DNA of 64,000 bases, from assembly GCF_002727185.1 (NCBI RefSeq), contig NZ_NIZW01000002.1, positions 310,001 through 374,000 on the forward strand, given 5' to 3'. Numbering within the stretch: position 1 is the stretch's first letter; each line of letters starts with the position of its first letter. A program made the translations under genes and the position numbers. The stretch is from Rhodopirellula bahusiensis. GTDB lineage: Bacteria; Planctomycetota; Planctomycetia; Pirellulales; Pirellulaceae. Below the pieces are notes generated by a model. The model was not told the DNA's origin, searched no databases, and worked only from the letters and a program-made list of their open reading frames with translations. Shown here piece after piece: positions 27,012-34,782 of the stretch.

Positions 27012-28396
27012 GTTATCGCGCAACTGATGTTTGGTATCGAGTGTGGATGTGGGGGCCTCCCGTGTTGGTTGTGATCGCGATCACTTGGGGTGTCGGACGC
27101 GAGTATTGGGCGACAAGTCGATATCATGCGATTGTCGATGAGCTTGAGAGCAATGGTGTTCCCGTCACAACGACGCAAATTCGCGATCGGTACAAATCCT
27201 TTGAACCGACCAATGAGTCTTTGGAGTGGAAGGAACTCTCAGATGCGGTGTCGATTTTGAGAGAAATGTCACGAGACTCTGTCAAAGGACTTTCGGACCT
27301 TGTACCACCGAATGAACCTTGGCCCGCAAAGCCTTTTGCCGAGTTGATGAGCGAACAAGCTCAACCGTTGCTGGAGAAGATGGACACATTGCTTGCGAAA
27401 GACGTTCCGATCCGTCTGCCCTATACTATCCCAAATCGGTACATGTCCGTTACGCAATATCTATTCTCTTCGTTGCAGGATCAACTGAACGACGAGTTTC
27501 GTTTGGCTTATCACAATGGTGATTCAGAGCGAGCCCTGTCGCTGATCCAAAAGAGCCGCGACTTGGGGCAACGAATTGGCGATTCGGGTGGGCTCAACAA
27601 TTACTCGCAGCAAATTCGCAATCGTGATTGGTTCGCGGTGGTGCGAAAGTCGATGAAAGCCGAGTTTTGGGATGCCAATCAGCTACGCGAAATACGCAAA
27701 ATGATTGGCGACAGCGATCTGTCGGGGGCATCGAGCGATGTCGATCCGGTGTCCGGTTTCGTCGCGTGGGAACCTTTGAAGCGTCAAAGTTATTTCGTGA
27801 CTTACGAAGATGAGGGGGAACGCAGTGTCTTCTTCTTCGGTGCAACCGGAGTCCACGCTTTGGCGGCAGTCGAGTGGTTGCAAGCGGATCGAGAAGAACT
27901 GGAAGATCACAATGTGACACGAAAACGCACCAATCGTGAGCGCGAGGAAGACCAAGAACGGTTCGGCGAGATCGTTGATCGATCTCGAAATTGGGTGTCC
28001 GTACCGTACGCGACGATGAACCTTGATGTCCGACAGGTCTGGAGAATATCCCGGCCGAACCGGCTACGGCTCCAGACCCAGCAACACAATCAGAAGGTGT
28101 GGACGTTGATCGCGGTCTATTTGCGAGAATACCAAGTTGAGAATGGCGAGTTCCCGAGGTCCTTGGATGGACTGCGGTCCGTAGGAGCGAATGTCAAGGA
28201 TTGGACGCTCACGACCGGAGAACAACTTGGGTATCGTGCGGATAGTGACGGTTCCACGGCGGTGCTTTGGACCGACGCTGGGACGCCTCACCCAACTGAA
28301 GAACGCGGTATTGGGCGAATCCCATACAGCGAAAGAACTTATGGGGCTGGACGAGCCGAACGCTATGAAATGTGGTTCAACAGAAAAGCGGAGTGA
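27008..28396 (+). CDS. Hypothetical single-pass protein of the ABC operon
   Basis: 462 aa, not recognised. One N-terminal helix (MWGPPVLVVIAITWGVG) anchors a large soluble helical domain with KQSYFVTYEDEGERSVFFFG-like aromatic stretches (about residues 257-280). The C-terminal part (VYLREYQVENGEFPRSLDGL) resembles segments of planctomycete proteins related to type II pseudopilin C-termini. It overlaps the permease by ATGA, so it probably functions with the exporter, for example as an extracytoplasmic partner. Confidence 0.7.
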   Translation: MSYRATDVWYRVWMWGPPVLVVIAITWGVGREYWATSRYHAIVDELESNGVPVTTTQIRDRYKSFEPTNESLEWKELSDAVSILREMSRDSVKGLSDLVPPNEPWPAKPFAELMSEQAQPLLEKMDTLLAKDVPIRLPYTIPNRYMSVTQYLFSSLQDQLNDEFRLAYHNGDSERALSLIQKSRDLGQRIGDSGGLNNYSQQIRNRDWFAVVRKSMKAEFWDANQLREIRKMIGDSDLSGASSDVDPVSGFVAWEPLKRQSYFVTYEDEGERSVFFFGATGVHALAAVEWLQADREELEDHNVTRKRTNREREEDQERFGEIVDRSRNWVSVPYATMNLDVRQVWRISRPNRLRLQTQQHNQKVWTLIAVYLREYQVENGEFPRSLDGLRSVGANVKDWTLTTGEQLGYRADSDGSTAVLWTDAGTPHPTEERGIGRIPYSERTYGAGRAERYEMWFNRKAE

Positions 28397-28400
28397 ACCT

Positions 28401-28562
28401 CAGAGTAGAACAGTTGTCCCCAACTGTTTGCGTGGCTGGTTTGCGTGGCTGGTTGGAGTTGCTGGGTAGCGTGATGCGATCGCGGATGAAGCTCGAAGTG
28501 GGGTGCGGTTCGACAATGGAACGCTGTGAGACGGAACAATTGGGGGCAATTGTTCTACTCTG
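28401..28562. repeat. BIME-type inverted REP pair, family A copy 3
   Basis: Both ends carry perfect hairpins here: GTAG-AACAGTTG-TCCC-CAACTGTT on the left, and AACAATTG-GGGG-CAATTGTT-CTAC on the right. It sits exactly between the stop codons of two convergent genes (28396 and 28566), a position where it could serve as a bidirectional terminator. Confidence 0.88.
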
Positions 28563-28565
28563 GCT

Positions 28566-29549
28566 TCACCACCAGTGGCCGTCTTCCGTGATGGGGTGGA
28601 TTTCGCATCGCATCGAGTCGATCGCGGAGGCGAGTTCGCCGATGGCCCAGTCCAAGTCGTCGACTTCTAATCGGTATTCGGGCCACTTCCATCCAGCCGG
28701 CCAAATTTGATGCGGTGCTGGCCAGCGATCTTCTGCGGTTGTGTGCTGGATTCGGGCGAGCAACCTTGGCAGGCACTGCGAAGAAGGTGATATCTCTTCG
28801 CGAAATGTCTTTGAATCTCTCAGGGCCGAGGGCGGTTCAGCGGCGATCCATTGTTCCAACCCCTTCGCAGCATCCGGTTGATCGGGATCGATCACGGAGA
28901 TTCCGTGTTCCGATGACAGTCGTTGGCAAATGACTTGCCGAAGTTTCGCGTCACCGCCGACCAACGCGATGGATGGGACGTCGGCCGCGATGTGATCGCG
29001 AAGGTCTTGGATCGTCCAACCGAAGCGAGGATCACAGAAGTCGGCCGCGACATCGCAAGCGGGTTCCAGGACAAATCGTCGGGCGGTGTAGCGAGGGTGC
29101 GGGACCACCAGGGCTTTGGCGGAGCCCGCGGGGCCTCGTCCGCCAATCAATCCACGTCGTCCGGCTGCGACCGATGGCCCGGCCAGTCGCCCATGTAGAA
29201 CGACGTCGAGGTCAATCACTCGGGCACCCCAACGAACCAAACGTTTGCGGCCCAAGTCGATCTCCAGATGCTGAAGAACGTCCAGCACTTCAGCCGCGGA
29301 AGCTTCCGTCGCGAATGCTGCGACGGCGTTCAGGAACGGTGATTGTCCGCCTGGTCCTCCGATGGGAGGGGTTTCGAACAAGCGACTGGTTCGCAGTCGT
29401 GGAACGGAATCCTTGGGGGATTCGCCGGAGAGCTCGGTGCAAGGCGCGGCGACGACACCAGACTCCGCGACCCGCCGTGCCGCTTCGGCAATGACAACCC
29501 GGCGGTCACCCAGATTCGATCCGAAACTGATGAGGCACTGGGTGGGCAT
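28566..29549 (-). CDS. folK: HPPK (6-hydroxymethyl-7,8-dihydropterin pyrophosphokinase) with C-terminal extension
   Basis: 327 aa, about twice the usual HPPK length. The N-terminal half has ISFGSNLGDR, SRLFETPPIGGPGGQSPFLN, and the signature RWGARVIDLDVVL, so it should pyrophosphorylate the pterin precursor of folate. The C-terminal 150 residues contain PSIALVGGDAKLRQVICQRL, which looks like a degenerate P-loop nucleotide-kinase start, and end in a Trp-rich segment (WPAPHQIWPAGWKWPEYRLE). ATG 29549 is preferred to the upstream TTG frame start. The role of the extension is unknown. Confidence 0.85.
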   Translation of the reverse strand: MPTQCLISFGSNLGDRRVVIAEAARRVAESGVVAAPCTELSGESPKDSVPRLRTSRLFETPPIGGPGGQSPFLNAVAAFATEASAAEVLDVLQHLEIDLGRKRLVRWGARVIDLDVVLHGRLAGPSVAAGRRGLIGGRGPAGSAKALVVPHPRYTARRFVLEPACDVAADFCDPRFGWTIQDLRDHIAADVPSIALVGGDAKLRQVICQRLSSEHGISVIDPDQPDAAKGLEQWIAAEPPSALRDSKTFREEISPSSQCLPRLLARIQHTTAEDRWPAPHQIWPAGWKWPEYRLEVDDLDWAIGELASAIDSMRCEIHPITEDGHWW

Positions 29550-29682
29550 GAACGATTCGGTCGATTTGCGAGGCAGAGAAAGGTTTGCTCGCGAATGATA
29601 GCCGGAACCGGTGAAGACACCAACGATGGCGTGGCGGGCCAAATGGCTGGTACGCCCATCGACCGATTCGTATCTGATTCAG

Positions 29683-30123
29683 TCAGCGTTGCATCGGGAC
29701 GGCGGTTGTCCACTCAGGAAGCTCCGTGGCTTCCGAGGTGATGCCCAGTACAATCGTTGAAGGGTGCTGGGACGCTTTGCCGATCAGCAGGCACTGAGAG
29801 AGATAGACGCAGTCGGTTAGGCTTTCTCGCTCAAGAGTCCGCTCACAGCGTCGAGCGTGCCACTTGTTTTGCAACGTGCTCCAGCCAAAGCCCTTGCTGG
29901 GGGCACACCAATCCACACGCAACCGCGGCGATGCAATGGAGTCGCCGCTTTCGGATTGATGCGTCGCGTTGGCTTCTCGCCAAGCGTGTCCCAACGCCAC
30001 GAAGAACGCTGGTTGCAGGCGTAGTTCATCCGGCGTGACCAAGACCAACGTCTTGCCGTATCGAACGGCTTGTTCCACGGTTCGATGCAGCAGCGTTCGC
30101 AAAGTTTGATCCGGTGTGAACAT
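29683..30123 (-). CDS. Hypothetical protein
   Basis: 146 aa, no family recognised. It begins MFTPDQTLRTLLHRTVEQAV and contains two hydrophobic strands (GKTLVLVTPDELRL and PSTIVLGIT), suggesting a small alpha/beta protein. It lies between folK and the ExeA-like ATPase on the same strand with gaps of about 130 and 110 bp. Coding potential seems reasonable but no homologue-specific motif supports it, so it could be spurious. Confidence 0.45.
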   Translation of the reverse strand: MFTPDQTLRTLLHRTVEQAVRYGKTLVLVTPDELRLQPAFFVALGHAWREANATHQSESGDSIASPRLRVDWCAPSKGFGWSTLQNKWHARRCERTLERESLTDCVYLSQCLLIGKASQHPSTIVLGITSEATELPEWTTAVPMQR

Positions 30124-30236
30124 CGACCACGTTGGGATTCAAAGCCCGAGAAACGATTCAAGCTCGAACAAAACGGCTCGGGATTTCCGAGCCGCTGAAA
30201 TGTCTAGTGCGAAGATCTGGCGACCTTCGCGAACGA

Positions 30237-32102
30237 TCAAGATTGCGGCGAACGCATCTTGGCCAACATGGCTTGGAAGTCGACCGCGACGGGACGACCA
30301 GCGGACAAGTCCGCTGATTCGTGATGCAACGCGGCGGTTTCGACTTGCACGTCGTCTTCGATGACCAGCATGTCGCGGTCGTCTTGGTTGACGGCGATGT
30401 CTTCCCCATCTTCTTCCATCCACAACACGGGAGCCGAGGCTGCCATGGCGGACTGGTTCTGCATCGCACCCATGTCGTCTTCTTCGCAGATCTCGTCCGA
30501 GCAGTTTGCTTCGTCGCTGACCAACGCCAGCGGTGAATTGGCCGCACCACGCATGCTGAGAATTTCTTCGTGCAGCGAGGTTTCCAAATCGGACGCCACT
30601 TCATCGTTGTCCGCGACGGAATCGGCTGAAGCGGCCAGCGAGTCCGCGGTCGGCTTGATTTCTTCTTCGTCATCGAACTCGCCGAACAATTGGTCAGCAG
30701 TCGGCGTCGCGGCGACGGGTGTTTCAACCACTTCATCCGTGTCAGCCGCTTCGGGCAAGTCCGATGCGAGAGCGGATCCGATGACGTCGGAGACCATTTC
30801 GTAGTCGCCTTCGTAGGTTTGGCAGTCGATGCTCAGCGAACCGAATTCGATGTCGCTGCCGGAAGCTTCGCACTGTGCGGTTGCTTCTTCGCAAACGAGT
30901 TGCTCGTCGATCATTTGTTCGGACGAGTCAACCACTGCGACTTCTTGTTGTTCGGACTCTGCCTTTTCGTTTTGGCACTGGCCAGTGGTTTGGCACGCTT
31001 GATCGCTGCACTCGGAAGTGCTGCAAGCTTGGGTTTCGCACTGGGTGACTTCCGCGGTCGCGGGAGTTTCGGCTTCTGCTGGCAACGGTTGATCGTTCCA
31101 ACGTCGTCCGAGATCAGCGTCGTCTTGGCCATTGGCATCTTCGAATTCGAACGAGGCCGTCGCTGGTTGGTTGTCCGAGCTGGATTCGTTCCACATCGAA
31201 TCATCGAGCGAGCCGAATTCGACGTTGGATGCTTCCGAGCTTGGTTCCGCGATGGTTGGTTCGTCCATCATCGGGCTGGGCAATTGTTGCAGCGTTGCCC
31301 AGGCACGATCGACGATCTTGTTGTCGATGATGCTTTGGTTCAGCGACGCGGCACAATCGATTGCGGCGGTCATCATTTGGTTGATCAAACGAGGCGTGCC
31401 GCTGCAAGCTTGGTGGATCGCACGGATCGCTTCGTTGGTGATCGCTTCGCTTGGGTTCGAGCCGCAGGCTTCAATCACGCGGCGAACGTAGGTTTGGGCT
31501 TCGTCACCGTTGAGCGGGTGCAGGTAGCATCGGGTTGCGACGCGTTGCACGAGTGCTTCGAGCGATGGCAGAGCGAGTGTCTCGTCCAGTTTGGGGCCGC
31601 CCATCAGAACGGCACTGACACGCGGTTGGCCTTCGCTCATCGTGTTGGTGATGATGCGAATGGTTTCTAAGACCTCGGGAGTCAAGGCTTGGGCTTCATC
31701 GACCAGCAACAACAGACCGGGGAATTCCGACGTGCTGCGAGCGAGTCGTTCCACCAAGGCGAACTGTGGATCTTCGTTCGGCGCCAGTGGCGTCGAGTGG
31801 ATGCCTTGGACTCGGTTGAGACGCGTCAGCAAGTGACGTTGGAACAACAGCGGGTTGTCCAGCATGGCGTCGCCAAACACCACGACTTCGCGGCGACCGG
31901 CGAATTGTTTCAGCAACAGCTGGCACAGCATCGATTTGCCGACACCGGGAGGTCCGATGACCAGCGAAATCGCTTCCCAGGCTTCAATTGCTCGTTGGAT
32001 TCGCTGCAGTGCCTCGTCCTGCGAGCCAACGGGGACGTAGCGATCCGCGCTGGGGAAGGGCGGGAAGGGTGGCACGTGAAAAGAGTGTTCAACCGAAGAC
32101 AT
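30237..32102 (-). CDS. ExeA/GspA-like AAA ATPase with acidic Cys-rich tail
   Basis: 621 aa. The N-terminal 280 residues form an AAA ATPase of the ExeA type: Walker A VIGPPGVGKSMLCQ near residue 50, Walker B LLLLVDEAQAL near 137, and sensor region GTPRLINQMM. Such ATPases assist secretion machinery or transposition. The remaining 330 residues are highly acidic and probably disordered, with a cluster of cysteines (TQCETQACSTSECSDQACQT, then GQCQNE) and further single cysteines. No membrane helix or peptidoglycan-binding domain follows, unlike classical ExeA. Divergent from the methyltransferase at 32243. Confidence 0.8.
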   Translation of the reverse strand: MSSVEHSFHVPPFPPFPSADRYVPVGSQDEALQRIQRAIEAWEAISLVIGPPGVGKSMLCQLLLKQFAGRREVVVFGDAMLDNPLLFQRHLLTRLNRVQGIHSTPLAPNEDPQFALVERLARSTSEFPGLLLLVDEAQALTPEVLETIRIITNTMSEGQPRVSAVLMGGPKLDETLALPSLEALVQRVATRCYLHPLNGDEAQTYVRRVIEACGSNPSEAITNEAIRAIHQACSGTPRLINQMMTAAIDCAASLNQSIIDNKIVDRAWATLQQLPSPMMDEPTIAEPSSEASNVEFGSLDDSMWNESSSDNQPATASFEFEDANGQDDADLGRRWNDQPLPAEAETPATAEVTQCETQACSTSECSDQACQTTGQCQNEKAESEQQEVAVVDSSEQMIDEQLVCEEATAQCEASGSDIEFGSLSIDCQTYEGDYEMVSDVIGSALASDLPEAADTDEVVETPVAATPTADQLFGEFDDEEEIKPTADSLAASADSVADNDEVASDLETSLHEEILSMRGAANSPLALVSDEANCSDEICEEDDMGAMQNQSAMAASAPVLWMEEDGEDIAVNQDDRDMLVIEDDVQVETAALHHESADLSAGRPVAVDFQAMLAKMRSPQS

Positions 32103-32171
32103 GGTCGAAGTTTCCTAGGCGGAACAAGTGGGAGAATGCGGACAAGCCGTCTAATCGTTACAGTCGTCACC

Positions 32172-32187
32172 CAGACCGCAGGGTCTG
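32172..32187. promoter_or_regulatory. Small palindrome between divergent genes
   Basis: CAGACC-GCAG-GGTCTG is a perfect 6-bp inverted repeat in the 140-bp gap between the ExeA-like ATPase and the methyltransferase. It may be an operator or merely an RNA hairpin; nothing else in the gap stands out. Confidence 0.3.
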
Positions 32188-32242
32188 AAACAAAATTCAT
32201 CCATCTCTGACGAATTCCACTCATGCCCCCTCGATTCGCACC

Positions 32243-33124
32243 GTGACAAAGAGCCCCGCGACACAGAGTTCGCCGACGAAGAAATCCCCGAAGAGGAAAT
32301 CCGTGAAGGAGACTCGAGCGTCGAAGGCACGAAAACCAGCCTCGACCGCGACGATCGACTGGTACGATCGGCCTCAGTACTTCGACATGGTGTTTCGTGA
32401 TGAAACGGCAACCGAAATGGCATTCCTTGACGCGGCGTACCAGCGTTACGCGACCGGAACCGTTTCGCGAGTTTATGAACCCGGATGTGGCAGCGGTCGT
32501 TTGGTGGCCGCCTCAGCAGCCCGCGGGTACGACGTCGTCGGTTTGGACAACAACGACGCAATGCTCGCCTATCTGCGTCGCCGATTGCAACGTCGAAAAT
32601 TGTCTGCGGAGCTGATCAACGGAGACATGACGACACACGTCTGTTCGCCTGCTGTTGATGCCGCGTTTTGCACGTTCAACACGTTCCGGCACATGATGGA
32701 CGAAGCCTCGGCGATCGCCCATTTGCATTCCGTTGCCAAATCTTTGCGTGAGGGTGGAATTTATGTTCTCGGGTTTCACTGCATTCCTTTGGACGCGGAT
32801 CCTGACTGCACCGAACGTTGGAAGGCTTCTCACGGGGGCACCAACATCAGCGTGACATTGAAAGTGATTGATTTCCAACGGCGAAAGCGTCGTGAAACTC
32901 TTCGGGTTTCGATCAAAGCCACGCAAAAGAGCGGAACGGTCGAACGAGTCCGAAGTGAGTTTCCGTTGCGGCTCTACACGCCGGCTCAGGCCTTCAAATT
33001 GCTGAAGTCGGTCAACGACGTGTTTGAGATTGTCGGTGTGCATGACTTCGACTACGAAATCGAAGAGCAGCGAGAGATGGATGACGATCTGACCGACGCC
33101 GTGTTTGTACTGCGAAAACGATAG
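32243..33124 (+). CDS. Class I SAM-dependent methyltransferase
   Basis: 293 aa. After a Lys/Ser/Thr-rich N-terminus of about 35 residues, the domain starts WYDRPQYFDMVF and carries motif I VYEPGCGSGRLV (about residues 77-88), VVGLDNNDAML, and the post-I acidic motif INGDMT. The C-terminal half is a beta-rich lid typical of small-molecule methyltransferases. GTG 32243 is the frame start; an equally plausible shorter start is not obvious. Substrate unknown. It is followed 21 bp later by the aldehyde dehydrogenase. Confidence 0.82.
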   Translation: MTKSPATQSSPTKKSPKRKSVKETRASKARKPASTATIDWYDRPQYFDMVFRDETATEMAFLDAAYQRYATGTVSRVYEPGCGSGRLVAASAARGYDVVGLDNNDAMLAYLRRRLQRRKLSAELINGDMTTHVCSPAVDAAFCTFNTFRHMMDEASAIAHLHSVAKSLREGGIYVLGFHCIPLDADPDCTERWKASHGGTNISVTLKVIDFQRRKRRETLRVSIKATQKSGTVERVRSEFPLRLYTPAQAFKLLKSVNDVFEIVGVHDFDYEIEEQREMDDDLTDAVFVLRKR

Positions 33125-33145
33125 CCTCTTGAAACGAATGTAAAC

Positions 33146-34609
33146 ATGGATTCTTTCCAAGCCACCTGTGCCGCGACCGGCGAATTTCTTCCAGGCGAAT
33201 TTGCCGAAGCGACGTCAACTCAGGTCGACGCTGCGTGTGAGCGTGCGGTTGATACGGCGATCCAGCTTCGTGAGATGTCACCTGAAACGCTCGGTGAGTT
33301 TCTTTCTGCGGTAGCGACCGAGGTTCGATCGCGCCGGAATGACATCGTGTCTCGTTGCGAGCTGGAAACTGGCTACGTCAACGCTCGTGTGGAAGGCGAA
33401 TTTGATCGAGCGGCCGGGCAACTGGATTTGTTCGCCCGTTTGGCGGTCGAGCGACCCTGGGACCGCGTGACGACCGAGCCCGCTGATCCGGACCGCAAGC
33501 CGTTTCCCAAACCCAGCATGTCGCGGCGGTTTGTGCCGGTGGGACCCGTCGCTGTTTTTGGAGCCTGCAATTTTCCGCTAGCGATCTCGGTCGTCGGCAA
33601 CGATTTCGTATCAGCGATTGCCACCGGCAACCCAGTCATTGTGAAGTCTCACCCGAGTCACCCGGGCACGTGCGAGTTGCTTGGGGATGCGGTCAAGGAT
33701 GTGGTGAAGCGAATGGGGATGCCGGCGGGCACGTTTGAACTGTTGCATGGACGGAAGCCGGAGACGTCCGTTCGTTTGGTGTCGCACCCAGCCGTTTCGG
33801 CGGTCGGATTCACGGGCAGCCCCCAAGGCGGCCGGGCGTTGGCCAAGGCAATCCTGGAGCGAGAAAACCCAATTCCCATTTTCGCGGAATTGGGCAGCAC
33901 TAACCCGGTCTTTCTCACCGGCGACGCGATGGCGACGCGAGCGGCGTCCATCGCCGAAGGGTTTGCCGCGTCGCTGAGATTCGGAAACGGCCACATGTGC
34001 ACCAAACCGGGTGTGGTGGTGATTCACGAAAATGATGCCAGCGAATTTGTGGAAGTGACTCGTGGCATCTTCGCCAAACAGCCGAACTTGCCCTTGCTGA
34101 GTGGTCCCGTCGCCGACGCGTTCGATCGCGGTATCGAACGATTGCGTTCAGCCGAAAAGGTGGAAACACTGTTTGTGGCTGAACCAGCCGATTCGGATGG
34201 CCCGTGGCATCGCGGCGCCCACTGGTTCGGGATGGATGCCGAGACCGCGATTCGTGACGGCTGGCTGCACAGCGAAACGTTTGGCCCGGTTTCTATTTTG
34301 GTCCGATGCCGCCACGAGTCAGAATTGCTTCGCGTCGCTGAGCAATTCCATGGATCGTTGACCACCACGCTGCACACAGAAACGTCCGATAATGAATTTG
34401 CTCGCGAATGGCGCAGTGTTTCGGAACGTTTTGCTGGCCGAATCATTCTCAATGGCTGGCCCACGGGGATGGAAATCGGCTCGGCAACTCAGCACGGCGG
34501 CCCGTTTCCCGCCAGCCTTGACGGAAGCAGCACATCGGTTGGGCACGCCAGTTTGGAACGTTTCGTCCGCCCGGTTTGCTTCCAAAATTGGCCCTCGAAT
34601 CGTATGTGA
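33146..34609 (+). CDS. Aldehyde dehydrogenase, 2,5-dioxovalerate (alpha-ketoglutarate semialdehyde) type
   Basis: 487 aa NAD(P)-dependent dehydrogenase. FGACNFPLAISVVG and VKSHPSHPGT bind the cofactor, VGFTGSPQGG is the Rossmann turn, AELGSTNPVF holds the general-base Glu (about residue 247), and NGHMCTKPG holds the catalytic Cys (about 284). The ACNFPL form and the opening GEFLPGEF are typical of ketoglutaric semialdehyde dehydrogenases, which end sugar-acid and hydroxyproline degradation. ATG 33146 is clear. No other pathway gene lies beside it. Confidence 0.87.
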   Translation: MDSFQATCAATGEFLPGEFAEATSTQVDAACERAVDTAIQLREMSPETLGEFLSAVATEVRSRRNDIVSRCELETGYVNARVEGEFDRAAGQLDLFARLAVERPWDRVTTEPADPDRKPFPKPSMSRRFVPVGPVAVFGACNFPLAISVVGNDFVSAIATGNPVIVKSHPSHPGTCELLGDAVKDVVKRMGMPAGTFELLHGRKPETSVRLVSHPAVSAVGFTGSPQGGRALAKAILERENPIPIFAELGSTNPVFLTGDAMATRAASIAEGFAASLRFGNGHMCTKPGVVVIHENDASEFVEVTRGIFAKQPNLPLLSGPVADAFDRGIERLRSAEKVETLFVAEPADSDGPWHRGAHWFGMDAETAIRDGWLHSETFGPVSILVRCRHESELLRVAEQFHGSLTTTLHTETSDNEFAREWRSVSERFAGRIILNGWPTGMEIGSATQHGGPFPASLDGSSTSVGHASLERFVRPVCFQNWPSNRM

Positions 34610-34782
34610 GACAGGTTGGATCGCGATCACATTTTGGCGGGAATTGTGACTAACATTGGGCACATGATAGACGTGCAACTAGCTTTCTCACCGAAAGCCG
34701 GCGACACGGACTAGGATGCAGGGCAACGTTTGATACGATTTTCGTTGCTCCTCTTTCGAATCTTCATTCGGCTCCCAATTTC

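Noticed and set aside
30690..31670. 326-codon plus-strand frame opposite the ExeA-like ATPase
   Set aside because: Phe/Val/Arg-rich shadow of the acidic tail; the minus-strand frame has intact Walker motifs.
34610..34782. Search for tRNA or small RNA in the gap before kinase paralog 1
   Set aside because: No cloverleaf, anticodon arm or strong terminator hairpin visible.
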